Positions 16,329 to 24,358 of a DNA stretch of 64,000 nt are shown one piece after another. The notes below the pieces were generated by a model. That model was given only the letters and a program-made list of their open reading frames with translations, made no database searches and was not told the origin of the DNA. Position 1 is the first letter of the stretch; each line of letters opens with the position of its first letter. Location of the stretch: positions 1,488,001 through 1,552,000 of the forward strand of contig NZ_CP101823.1 in NCBI RefSeq assembly GCF_024498175.1, written 5' to 3'. Source of the DNA: Haloplanus salinarum (GTDB taxonomy: Archaea; Halobacteriota; Halobacteria; Halobacteriales; Haloferacaceae). The translations under genes and the position numbers were made by a program.

Positions 16329-17546
16329 ATGCCGTTCAACAACGACCCGATCCCGGTGACAATTCTCAGCGGAAGCCTCGGTGCCGGCAAGACGACGACG
16401 CTCAACCACATTCTCAGTAGCGAGCAGGAACTGAACGCTGCCATCTTAGTCAACGATATGGGCGAAGTGAACGTCGACGCCGACCTCGTCGAACGCGAGT
16501 CGGATCTCACCCAGAACGACGACGAGATCATCGAGATGTCGAACGGGTGTATCTGCTGTCGGCTCCGTGGCGACATGCTCGACGAAGTGGGACGATTGGC
16601 CGAAGAGCGAGACTTCGAATACCTCCTCGTGGAATCGTCTGGAATCAGTGAACCGATTCCGGTCGCTCAGACGTTCGCCCGCGGATTCGAGGACGCGGAG
16701 TTCGACCCTACGGGCGTCTACGAACTCGACACGATGGTCAGTGTCGTCGACGCACACAGCTTCTGGCAGGGTTTCGACTCCGGACAGGTGCTCACTGACG
16801 ATGAAATGGAGCCGCAGGGAAATCGTGTCCCCGAGGAAGCCCTCATGGACCAGATCGAGTTCTGCGACGTTCTCCTGTTGAACAAGTGCGACCTCGTTCC
16901 GGACGACGAACTCGAGGAGATGGAGGCCGTCCTGAAGACGCTCCAGCCGCGAGCGAAGATCATCCGGACCGAACACGGCGCCGTCGATCCCGAGGAGATC
17001 CTGAACACGGGTCGATTCGACTTCGAGGCGGCAAGCCAGTCCGCCGGGTGGAAGCGTGAATTGCAGGAAGGACACCACCACGAGTCAGCCGCCGACGAAC
17101 ACGGCGTCACCTCGTTCGTCTTCGACGCCGACCGACCGTTCCATCCAGAGCGGATCGCTCGTCTCTTTGCCGATCTTCCCGACGGTATCGTTCGCGCAAA
17201 GGGCTTTTTCTGGTCCGCCGGTCGCGAAGACATCGCGATGGGGCTCGACAAAGCAGGCCAGTCGGTCCGGGCCGGTCCGAAAGGGACGTGGATCGCCACG
17301 CTCCCGAAGGCCCAACAGGAGCGCTACTTCGCCGCCCGCCCCGGAATCAAAGAGGACTGGGACGACCAGTGGGGCGACCGCGGATCAGAACTCGTGTTCA
17401 TCGGCCGCGAATTCGATCAGGAGACACTAATCGAGCGACTGGAGGACTGTGTCCTCTCGGACGCAGAGATGGCCGAGGACTGGAACGAGTACTCGGACCC
17501 GTTCACCGCCGACGAACAGCGCGAACTCGCACTGGCCGACGACTGA
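16329..17546 (+). CDS. CobW/COG0523 metallochaperone GTPase (1)
   Basis: A 405-aa G3E-family GTPase. Walker A is SGSLGAGKTT (14-23), the metal-binding CxCC motif is SNGCICCRL with Cys74, Cys76 and Cys77, and the guanine motif is NKCD near 186-189. The C-terminal CobW_C domain starts near 255 (TSFVFDADRPFHPERIARLF) after a short His stretch (GHHHESAADEHG). COG0523 proteins hand Zn, Co or Ni to client enzymes, often under metal limitation. It is first in the operon cobW-cobW-moaB-nifU and lies opposite a NikR gene. The cognate metal is unknown. Confidence 0.9.
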   Translation: MPFNNDPIPVTILSGSLGAGKTTTLNHILSSEQELNAAILVNDMGEVNVDADLVERESDLTQNDDEIIEMSNGCICCRLRGDMLDEVGRLAEERDFEYLLVESSGISEPIPVAQTFARGFEDAEFDPTGVYELDTMVSVVDAHSFWQGFDSGQVLTDDEMEPQGNRVPEEALMDQIEFCDVLLLNKCDLVPDDELEEMEAVLKTLQPRAKIIRTEHGAVDPEEILNTGRFDFEAASQSAGWKRELQEGHHHESAADEHGVTSFVFDADRPFHPERIARLFADLPDGIVRAKGFFWSAGREDIAMGLDKAGQSVRAGPKGTWIATLPKAQQERYFAARPGIKEDWDDQWGDRGSELVFIGREFDQETLIERLEDCVLSDAEMAEDWNEYSDPFTADEQRELALADD

Positions 17547-18868
17547 TGGCCGTCGACGAGCAACCCCCGGTCACGATCCTCAGTGGCGGACTCGGCGCCG
17601 GAAAGACGACCCTACTCAATCACCTCCTCACGGTTGGCGGCGAGGAGTACGATATCGCCGTTCTCGTCAACGACGTCGGCGAGGTGAACGTCGACGCCGA
17701 CCTCATCGAGAATGGCTCCGAACTCTCGATCGAAGACGGCGGTGTCACGGAGCTGTCGAACGGCTGTATCTGCTGTGGGCTGCAGAACGAACTCGATCAG
17801 GAACTGAGACGTCTCGCGTTCGACGAGGAGTTCGACTATCTGGTCATCGAAGCCTCGGGTATCAGCGATCCAGTTCCCATCGCCCAGCGGTTCGTCTCGC
17901 CCGCGCGTGCGTCAGCACTGTACGATCTCGATACGACCGTCACGGTGGTCGACGCCGCACAGTTCCATCAGGCGTTCGTCGATGGCCGCCCACTCAAGTC
18001 GACAGACGACGACGCCCGACCGCTGTCGGACCTCCTCGCCGAGCAAGTCGAGTTCTGCGACGTGCTCATCCTCAACAAGTGCGATCTCGTTTCCGAGACA
18101 GAGCGCGAAGCGGTCGAACGCGTCGTCCGAACACTCCATCCCGGAGTAGAGGTCGTCCGAACGACCGAAAGCACCGTCGACCCGGAACGAGTTCTCGGAA
18201 CGGGTCGATTCGATCGAGACGAGGCAAGTAACTCCGCCCGGTGGAAACAGGCACTCTCGCCCGATCACGGCGACAGCACAGACGTCGATTCGGACGAGCA
18301 CCACGAGAGCCAGACGGAGGCGGACGACCACAGTCACGAACATGGCGACGACCACGACCACAGCCACGACGAAGCGCACGACCATCGTCACCCACCAGAG
18401 GAGTTCGGTGTCGACTCGTTCGTCTACGAGCGCCACCGGCCGTTCCATCCCGAACGCTTCAGCGAGTGGCTCCGTTCGTTCCCCGATTCCGTCGTCAGAG
18501 CCAAGGGCCACCTGTGGGTCGCTGGCCGCGAGCGCTACGCCCTCGACCTGAGCCAGGCGGGAACACAGACCCACGTCGAGGTCAACGGGCGGTGGGCAGT
18601 CACACTCCCCGAGTTCCGGTGTGAGTCCTATCGCGAATCGCGGTCGGACCTCCACTGGGACGAACAGTGGGGTGACCGCGAAGTGAAACTCGTCTTCATC
18701 GGGGCTGGGATGGACGAATCCAGCATCGTGGATACGCTCGACGACTGCCTCGTTTCGGAGACAGGGATGGACGAGAACTGGGAAGCGTTCGAGAATCCGT
18801 TCCCGGGGACGATGGAGTGGTCGCAGTCCCCGATGGAACAACGCCTCGTGGTAGGTGACCGATCGTGA
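17546..18868 (+). CDS. CobW/COG0523 metallochaperone GTPase (2), His-rich
   Basis: A 440-aa paralogue. It starts at an ATG overlapping the previous stop (TGATG); the longer upstream frame lies inside the first gene. Walker A is SGGLGAGKTT, the CxCC motif NGCICCGLQ and the guanine motif NKCD. Between the GTPase and CobW_C domains, residues about 245-290 form a His/Asp-rich loop (DHSHEHGDDHDHSHDEAHDH), a likely metal reservoir missing from the other copies. The C-terminal domain has the usual FHPERFSEWL. Tandem paralogues with different loops suggest different clients or metals. Confidence 0.9.
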   Translation: MAVDEQPPVTILSGGLGAGKTTLLNHLLTVGGEEYDIAVLVNDVGEVNVDADLIENGSELSIEDGGVTELSNGCICCGLQNELDQELRRLAFDEEFDYLVIEASGISDPVPIAQRFVSPARASALYDLDTTVTVVDAAQFHQAFVDGRPLKSTDDDARPLSDLLAEQVEFCDVLILNKCDLVSETEREAVERVVRTLHPGVEVVRTTESTVDPERVLGTGRFDRDEASNSARWKQALSPDHGDSTDVDSDEHHESQTEADDHSHEHGDDHDHSHDEAHDHRHPPEEFGVDSFVYERHRPFHPERFSEWLRSFPDSVVRAKGHLWVAGRERYALDLSQAGTQTHVEVNGRWAVTLPEFRCESYRESRSDLHWDEQWGDREVKLVFIGAGMDESSIVDTLDDCLVSETGMDENWEAFENPFPGTMEWSQSPMEQRLVVGDRS

Positions 18869-19437
18869 TCCAGAATGACCGCGAACTTCCTCCAGTAGCG
18901 GACCGACGGACGACGGATGCCGACGGCCACGACTGTATCGACCCGCTAGGCGTGGCCATCGTAACCGTGTCCTCGTCCCGCGGAGATGGCGTCGAAACGA
19001 CGCCACCCGATCCCAGTGGTGACGCCATTGCGAGTATCCTCGTCGAAGCGGGTCACGTCGTCACGTCACGCCGGATGGTTCCGGACGACTACGTCGGAAT
19101 CAAGACCACAGTGAGCGAGTGCCTGGATCGGCCGGACGTCGACGTCGTCGTCACTACGGGCGGGACGGGCGTCACCGTCGACGACGTCACTCCGAACGCG
19201 GTGAGCGAGCTCTTCGACCGCGAACTGCCTGGCTTCGGCGAGGCGTTCAGATGGCTCTCGTGGGAGGAGGTACGGACGCGTATCGTCTCCACCCGTGCGA
19301 CAGCGGGCATCGCCCGCGACGTTCCGGTGTTCGTGCTACCGGGAAGTGAGAACGCCGTCGAGCTCGCCACGGCGGAAATTATCGCCGAGGAAGGTCCGCA
19401 TCTCGCTGGACTCGCAACCAGGCACGAGGTGGCGTAG
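18865..19437 (+). CDS. MoaB/MogA-like molybdopterin-binding protein
   Basis: A 190-aa protein starting at a GTG that overlaps the CobW stop. The MoCF_biosynth fold is clear: VAIVTVSSSRGDG, then DVVVTTGGTGVTVDDVTPNA and the C-terminal VFVLPGSENAVELATAEIIA. MoaB/MogA proteins adenylylate molybdopterin before metal insertion. A divergent copy within a metallochaperone operon suggests cofactor metallation under metal stress, but that is inference. Part of its 3' end is duplicated about 390 bp downstream. Confidence 0.85.
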   Translation: MIQNDRELPPVADRRTTDADGHDCIDPLGVAIVTVSSSRGDGVETTPPDPSGDAIASILVEAGHVVTSRRMVPDDYVGIKTTVSECLDRPDVDVVVTTGGTGVTVDDVTPNAVSELFDRELPGFGEAFRWLSWEEVRTRIVSTRATAGIARDVPVFVLPGSENAVELATAEIIAEEGPHLAGLATRHEVA

Positions 19438-19824
19438 ATGCAGGGTTCCGAAGTGTATCAGGAGGTAATCCTGGATCACTATCGGAACCCGCGACGGTGG
19501 GGCGAACTCTCGCCAGCTACCGTCTCCCACACTGGCGAGAATGCTTCCTGTGGCGACGAACTCACGTTCGACCTCAGACTCGCCGATGACGGCGAAACGA
19601 TCGAAGAGGTCGCGTTTACTGGAGAGGGCTGTGCGATCAGCATTGCCAGCGCGAGCCTGCTTGCGGAGGAACTCCCGGGAATGACGCTCTCGAAAGTTCG
19701 TGACCTCGACCGTGATGATGCCCTCGACCTTCTGGGAATCGAGCTGACGCCGATGCGCGTCCCGTGTGCTGTGCTCGCGGAGAAAGTGGTTCAGGACGGC
19801 GTTGAAAGCTATGAGGATGGCTAA
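19438..19824 (+). CDS. NifU/IscU (SufU-like) Fe-S scaffold
   Basis: A 128-aa scaffold protein. It begins VYQEVILDHYRNPRRWGELS, typical of SufU/IscU. The three cluster-ligand cysteines are present: ENASCGDE, GEGCAISIASASLL and MRVPCAVLAEKV, with the Asp after the first Cys. It starts directly after the moaB stop. In the SufU subgroup these cysteines bind zinc and accept sulfur from SufS. Finding it in a CobW operon suggests Fe-S or zinc cofactor assembly as a client process. Confidence 0.87.
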   Translation: MQGSEVYQEVILDHYRNPRRWGELSPATVSHTGENASCGDELTFDLRLADDGETIEEVAFTGEGCAISIASASLLAEELPGMTLSKVRDLDRDDALDLLGIELTPMRVPCAVLAEKVVQDGVESYEDG

Positions 19825-19825
19825 T

Positions 19826-19995
19826 CAACCCGTGCAACAGCGGGTATCGCCCGCGACGTACCAGTGTTCGTGCTACCGGGAAGTGTGGACACAGTCGAGT
19901 TCGCCACGGTGGAAATCATCGCCGAGGAAGGTCCGCATCTCGCTGGACTCGCAACTCGACACGCGAACGAGAACGTCGACAGTGAACAGCACTGA
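19826..19995 (+). pseudogene. Duplicated 3' end of the MoaB-like gene
   Basis: Directly after the NifU stop the sequence reads STRATAGIARDVPVFVLPGS, then VDTVEFATVEIIAEEGPHLA and GLATRH, nearly identical to the last 50 residues of the MoaB-like protein (19289-19434), followed by a new tail NENVDSEQH and a stop. There is no start codon or N-terminal domain. The DNA is also closely similar, so this is a partial tandem duplication that presumably once carried the NifU gene between two moaB copies. Confidence 0.8.
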
Positions 19996-20049
19996 TGACC
20001 ACCGAACGACAAGAAGTCAGCATCCGATGAAACTGGAGAGACGAACCCG

Positions 20050-20370
20050 ATGACCTCGATCGAAGCGAACGAACTGCTTCCGGCTGAACGGATTCGACGA
20101 GCGGCCGTCGCCGGAGACGTTACCCAACTGCATCGTGGCGACAAACACGCCTCCGAAGGTGACCGCTTCGAGATCGATGATATCGTCTTCGAAGTGACCA
20201 CCGTACGAGAGGAGCGACTAGGGGACCTGACAGACGAGGACGCCCGAGCCGAAGGGTCACCGGATCTCGACGCATACAAGGAGCGGATCGAGCGGACCCA
20301 CGACGTGACGTGGGACGACGACGATACTGCTGTCCTCCACCGATTCGAGAGAGTCGATCAAGACGGGTGA
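20050..20370 (+). CDS. ASCH-domain protein
   Basis: A 106-aa protein with an ASCH (PUA-like) fold. Residues 24-110 read VTQLHRGDKHASEGDRFEID, DIVFEVTTVREERLGDLTDE and VLHRFERV: the conserved Gly-Asp turn, beta strands and the E-x-x-Y helix of ASCH proteins. ASCH domains bind RNA or modified nucleosides, and some are ribonucleases or amidohydrolases. It is probably cotranscribed with the CobW-MoaB-NifU operon from 55 bp downstream of the duplicated fragment. Exact role unknown. Confidence 0.7.
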   Translation: MTSIEANELLPAERIRRAAVAGDVTQLHRGDKHASEGDRFEIDDIVFEVTTVREERLGDLTDEDARAEGSPDLDAYKERIERTHDVTWDDDDTAVLHRFERVDQDG

Positions 20371-20430
20371 GTTGGGTCATCCGTCGGCCGACGGGCTCCG
20401 TGCCAGCGCTGGCGGCGCAAAGCGCGTTGC

Positions 20431-20565
20431 TCAGGCGGTGACACCGAGGGCTTCTAGTTCTTCGGTGGAGTATTCAGCGCGAAGTTCTTCCGTCGAGTGG
20501 TCTTCGAGAACCTCCGCTCGCTCTTCGTCACTCATCTCGGCCGGGTCGCTGAAGCAGTGACACAT
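20431..20565 (-). CDS. Small 44-aa protein with CHC motif
   Basis: A short minus-strand gene, MCHCFSDPAEMSDEERAEVL followed by EDHSTEELRAEYSTEELEAL and GVTA. The Cys-His-Cys at residues 2-4 and the acidic amphipathic helices look like a small haloarchaeal metal-binding protein. The codon use is haloarchaeal. It lies convergent to the ASCH gene and upstream, in opposite orientation, of the zinc uptake operon; the spacer before znuA holds putative operators. Function unknown. Confidence 0.6.
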   Translation of the reverse strand: MCHCFSDPAEMSDEERAEVLEDHSTEELRAEYSTEELEALGVTA

Positions 20566-20692
20566 TGCAACCGTATCTGGGTGCCACAACTACTAAACGC
20601 CTGTTAGCACGCTTCTCTAGCTTATGTAATACGGAATCTGAGGTAGCAACGATTAGCAATTCCAGGCTCCGCGTTAGTTACCCCAATGTAAG

Positions 20693-20718
20693 TTACTAAG
20701 ACTCTCTATTACTTAGTG
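20693..20718. promoter_or_regulatory. Inverted repeat upstream of the znuA operon
   Basis: ACTAAG (20695-20700) and CTTAGT (20712-20717) are separated by 11 bp, within TTACTAAG...CTTAGTG. A related TTACTAAG (10294-10301) lies upstream of nikM. Possible operator for a metal regulator; about 70 bp before the znuA start. Confidence 0.4.
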
Positions 20719-20773
20719 GGTGATTATTAACTGAACTATTCAAAATCATAGCTCTTATTATCTAGAATAGCAG

Positions 20774-20784
20774 TGTTAACAATA
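20774..20784 (+). promoter_or_regulatory. TGTTAACAATA box at the znuA start
   Basis: This 11-bp sequence ends 1 bp before the znuA ATG. Its exact complement (TATTGTTAACA) lies at 29192-29202 against the start of the CzcO-like gene, and a related palindrome precedes nikM. Confidence 0.45.
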
Positions 20785-20785
20785 G

Positions 20786-22312
20786 ATGTCGCGATACACC
20801 CGACGACGACTCATCGCAACTGGACTCGGTACGACAACCATCGGCGCGCTCGCGGGCTGTACGTCGAGCAACGACGACTCCGGCGCGACGGAGAGCGCCG
20901 GGCCGGAAGCCCAGTCTTCGTTCTTCGTATTCGGGGACTTGGCCAGCCAGGTTGCAGGCGACACTGCGACCGCAGAGACGCTCGTCCCGATCGGTCAACA
21001 CGGCCACGGGTGGGAACCAGGCTCCAAAATACAGGGAACGATCCTCGAATCGGATCTCTTCCTCTACGGGATGGAGGGGTTCCAGCCGTGGGCTGACGAC
21101 CTCGTGACGAGTCTCCGTGACGACGACGCCGACGTCGACATCGTCGCTGCCGGTGCTGGTATCGACCTCATCGAAGGCGGACACGACCACGGTCACGAAG
21201 AAGACCACGAGGAAGGCCACGACGAACACGAAGAGCACCACGGCGAATCGGCCCCGTGGGAGTGGGCTGGTCTCTACCACCTCGAAGCTGGCACCTACAC
21301 GTACACGTTCCACGAGGGCCCCGATCCGAAGATGCAGCTCGCCGTTATCGCAACCGAAGAGGGCGGCGACCACGGCATTCACCACGTCGAGGAGACCGCA
21401 ACCACCCTCTACGACGACCACGACACGCACACGCCAGTAGAAGACGTCGGGACACTCACGCCGTCCAGCGAGGCGCTCTATCACCTCCAGTTCGCGGACT
21501 CCGGCGAGACGACGTTCACCCTCGACACCGAAACCGAGGGTCACTACGTCCTCTTCGCCCAGCACGCTCCCGCGGAGTTCGACGCGACGCTCACCAACGG
21601 CAGTGGGTCGGCCATCGACCCCGAAGTGACCGAGACTGCCGGCGGACACGGATACGAGGGCGATGGCGAACACGAAGGTGAACACGACCACGAGAGTGGG
21701 GAGGAACACGAAGACGAGCACGAGGGAGAAAGCGAACACGAAGGCGAGGAGGGACACAACCACGACCACTCCGGCGGAACGGACCCGCACTTCTGGCTAG
21801 ACCCGGAGCGAGCGAAGCAGGCGGTCGACAACATCCGGAGCGGGTTCGTCGACGTCGACAGCGACAATGCCAGTGCCTACGCCGAGAACGCCGAGTCGTA
21901 CCGTAATCGTCTGGACGAACTCGACGAGTCGTTCCAGTCCGCGCTTGAGGGCGCCTCGAAAGACGTCGTGTTCGTCGCTGGTCACAACGCCTTCCAGTAT
22001 CTCGGCCAGCGCTACGGCTTCGAAGTACAGACACTGACGGGACTGTCACCGGACGACCAGCCGACGCCGAAGGACATCGAGCGGGCCCAGGAGATCATTG
22101 CCGAGCACGACCTCCAGCACGTCTGTGCGGATCCGCTCGAATCCCAGACCGCGGCGAACCAGCTCGTCGAAGAAACCGACGCCACCGAAGTCCTGCCGCT
22201 GACGCCGATTCCCGGACAGACCCAGGAGTGGGCCGACGAGGACTGGGGCTACGTCGAGATCATGGAAAACATCAATCTCGAGACGCTGAAGCAGGCCCTC
22301 GACGCAGCATGA
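20786..22312 (+). CDS. znuA: Zinc ABC transporter binding lipoprotein (ZnuA) with inserted domain
   Basis: A 508-aa cluster-A-1 binding protein. It has a Tat-like leader with Arg6-Arg8 and lipobox ALAGC (Cys25). Zinc ligands of the family can be placed: His72/His74 (GQHGHGWEP), His335 (DPHFWLDP), a His in VAGHNAFQYLGQRYG and the Asp of CADPLESQTA. It is about 200 residues longer than usual: between two His-rich loops (132-153 and about 287-330) sits an extra beta domain (about 155-275, WEWAGLYHLEAGTYTYTFHE and GETTFTLDTETEGHYVLFAQ). It leads the operon znuA-DUF7511-znuC-znuB-FAD-DUF7124. Confidence 0.9.
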   Translation: MSRYTRRRLIATGLGTTTIGALAGCTSSNDDSGATESAGPEAQSSFFVFGDLASQVAGDTATAETLVPIGQHGHGWEPGSKIQGTILESDLFLYGMEGFQPWADDLVTSLRDDDADVDIVAAGAGIDLIEGGHDHGHEEDHEEGHDEHEEHHGESAPWEWAGLYHLEAGTYTYTFHEGPDPKMQLAVIATEEGGDHGIHHVEETATTLYDDHDTHTPVEDVGTLTPSSEALYHLQFADSGETTFTLDTETEGHYVLFAQHAPAEFDATLTNGSGSAIDPEVTETAGGHGYEGDGEHEGEHDHESGEEHEDEHEGESEHEGEEGHNHDHSGGTDPHFWLDPERAKQAVDNIRSGFVDVDSDNASAYAENAESYRNRLDELDESFQSALEGASKDVVFVAGHNAFQYLGQRYGFEVQTLTGLSPDDQPTPKDIERAQEIIAEHDLQHVCADPLESQTAANQLVEETDATEVLPLTPIPGQTQEWADEDWGYVEIMENINLETLKQALDAA

Positions 22313-22530
22313 GCGACACCGCGTCTGGCGACACGGAACCGGAGTGGGACGGGAACGCCGAGCCCGGTCCGTCCGAGAGCCCTCGTTCGGGATTGATGGC
22401 ACTGGTCGTCGGTCCGGCCGAACGACCAGCGTGTACGATCTATCCGCCGGACGTGGCCGTTCCGTATCGGACGACGACTTGGATTACGGCGTACGGGAAC
22501 TCGTTCGTCGACCTCGACGACTACCGATGA
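22309..22530 (+). CDS. Small DUF7511-like protein
   Basis: A 73-aa protein starting at an ATG that overlaps the znuA stop by 4 bp. The C-terminal half (ACTIYPPDVAVPYRTTTWIT then AYGNSFVDLDDYR) matches a family of small haloarchaeal proteins I recall as DUF7511, with the CTIYPPD and TTWI motifs. No catalytic residues are evident. It is translationally coupled on both sides (znuA, znuC), so it may take part in transporter control. Confidence 0.65.
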   Translation: MSDTASGDTEPEWDGNAEPGPSESPRSGLMALVVGPAERPACTIYPPDVAVPYRTTTWITAYGNSFVDLDDYR

Positions 22531-23303
22531 CGACAGCAACGACAGAGAGGGAACGGTCGGGGGACCCTCTCATCAGCGTCGACGACGTCACGTTCGGCTA
22601 CGGAGAGGTCCCGGTTCTCGAGTCGGTATCGATCGACGTCGAACCTGGATCCTTCCTCGGACTGGTCGGGCCGAACGGCAGCGGCAAGAGCACGCTGCTC
22701 GACCTGATGCTCGGTCTCCGACGGCCCGACAGTGGAACGGTTTCGCTGTTCGGCGAACCCGCCCACGAGTTCGAGGCCGGGGAGCGAATCGGATACGTCG
22801 CACAGGACGCGACGAAGGCAGCACGCGATATGCCGATCACGGTTCGAGAGGTGGTCGAAATGGGACGGTACCCACGGCGGCTCGTCGGCCGATTCTCGAC
22901 AGCGGACCGGCGAGCGGTCGAGGAGGCGCTGGAACAGGTCGGAATCACAGATCTCGCGTCTCGGCGGGTCGGCCGACTGTCCGGTGGCCAACGCCAACGG
23001 GTCTTCATCGCCCGTGCGCTCGCCTCGGAGGCCGACCTGCTCGCACTCGACGAACCGACGGTCGGCGTCGATGCCGAATCCAGAGAGGAGTTCTACAGCC
23101 TTATCCACGAATTGAACGCGACTGGACTGACCGTCATCCTGATCGAACACGACATCGGCGTCGTCACCACGCACGCGACGGACATCGCCTGTATCAACCG
23201 CCAGTTGTACTTCGACGGTAACCCGGAGGAGTTCGTCGAGACTGATGCACTCTCGCAGGCATACGGAAAGGACCAGCACGTCCTCCAGCACGACCACAGA
23301 TGA
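22527..23303 (+). CDS. znuC: Zinc ABC transporter ATPase (ZnuC)
   Basis: A 258-aa ABC ATPase beginning MTTATTERERSGDPLISVDD; the ATG overlaps the previous stop. Walker A is GPNGSGKST, Q-loop YVAQDATK, signature LSGGQRQRV, Walker B LLALDEPTVGVD and the switch His in LIEHDIGVV. Family: metal (Zn/Mn) ABC ATPases. It pairs with ZnuB and supplies the energy for zinc uptake from the ZnuA lipoprotein. The C-terminus is His-rich (KDQHVLQHDHR). Confidence 0.92.
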   Translation: MTTATTERERSGDPLISVDDVTFGYGEVPVLESVSIDVEPGSFLGLVGPNGSGKSTLLDLMLGLRRPDSGTVSLFGEPAHEFEAGERIGYVAQDATKAARDMPITVREVVEMGRYPRRLVGRFSTADRRAVEEALEQVGITDLASRRVGRLSGGQRQRVFIARALASEADLLALDEPTVGVDAESREEFYSLIHELNATGLTVILIEHDIGVVTTHATDIACINRQLYFDGNPEEFVETDALSQAYGKDQHVLQHDHR

Positions 23304-24358
23304 TGCACACACTACACCGCCTCGGAGGGAGTATCCCATTCGAGGATGCGATCGCATCCCTCCTCCTCACAGTCAATATTTTCGCCCCCATCGAGTGGTT
23401 CCTCGACCACATCTTCGGTGCCGGAATGGACGTGTTGGCCGACCTGCTCGGCACGCCGATGCTCGGGTATCCCTACATGCAGCGGGCCTACCTCGCTGCG
23501 GTGTGTATCGCCCTCATCGGCCCGGTCGTCGGAACGTTTCTCGTCCATCGAGAGATGGCGATGATCAGCGACACCCTCGCACACACTGCCTTCGCCGGCG
23601 TCGCCGTCGGATTGTTCCTCAATTCGGCCCTCTCGCTCACGCTGTCCCCGCTGTTCACCGCGTTCGTGGTCGCAGTCGTCACGGCGCTACTCGTGGAGTT
23701 ACTCGTCGAACACGCCGGGGCGTACAGCGACACCTCGCTGGCGATCGTCCTGACGGGCGGGTTCGCCGTCGGCAGTATTCTCATCACTGCAACCGACGGT
23801 GGCATTGCGGTCGGCATCGACGCCTACCTCTTCGGCAGTCTGGCGACCGTCTCGACGGAGAACGTCGGGATCCTCGTGTTGATGAGCGTCCTCGTCGGCA
23901 GCCTCGTCACGCTGGTGTATCGGCCACTCCTGTACGTCACGTTCGACGCGACGGCCGCCCGCGCGGCGCGACTGAACGTCCGCCTGTACAAACGCCTCAT
24001 GGTCGTGCTCACGGCGCTGGTCGTCGTCAGCGCGATGCAGATCATGGGCGTCATTCTGGTCGCTGCGATGCTTGTCGTTCCGGTCGCTGCCGCGGCGCAG
24101 GTCGCCGGGAGTTTCAAGCAGTCCATCTTGCTGGCGATCCTCGCTGCTGAGTTCGCGGCGATAGCCGGTGTAACACTATCGTACGTCTATGGAATTGCGG
24201 CCGGTGGCTCGATTGTCGTCGCGGCGATTGCTGTGTACGCCGTCGCCCTCGGCTTCCAGGGGCTGGCACATCGTCTCCCAACCGTTCGACGGCACCGAAG
24301 CCAACGGCCCGGACAGACCCGAGACGGACTCGAAGCCGACGGAGGCGAGAGAGAGTGA
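23300..24358 (+). CDS. znuB: Zinc ABC transporter permease (ZnuB)
   Basis: A 352-aa ABC-3-family permease with about eight helices, starting in a 4-bp overlap with znuC. Diagnostic segments are YMQRAYLAAVCIALIGPVVG, HREMAMISDTLAHTAFAGVA and AMQIMGVILVAAMLVVPVAA. The N-terminus has an extra 45-residue stretch before the first conserved helix, and the C-terminus is charged. It forms the membrane channel of the ZnuABC importer. Confidence 0.92.
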   Translation: MMHTLHRLGGSIPFEDAIASLLLTVNIFAPIEWFLDHIFGAGMDVLADLLGTPMLGYPYMQRAYLAAVCIALIGPVVGTFLVHREMAMISDTLAHTAFAGVAVGLFLNSALSLTLSPLFTAFVVAVVTALLVELLVEHAGAYSDTSLAIVLTGGFAVGSILITATDGGIAVGIDAYLFGSLATVSTENVGILVLMSVLVGSLVTLVYRPLLYVTFDATAARAARLNVRLYKRLMVVLTALVVVSAMQIMGVILVAAMLVVPVAAAAQVAGSFKQSILLAILAAEFAAIAGVTLSYVYGIAAGGSIVVAAIAVYAVALGFQGLAHRLPTVRRHRSQRPGQTRDGLEADGGERE

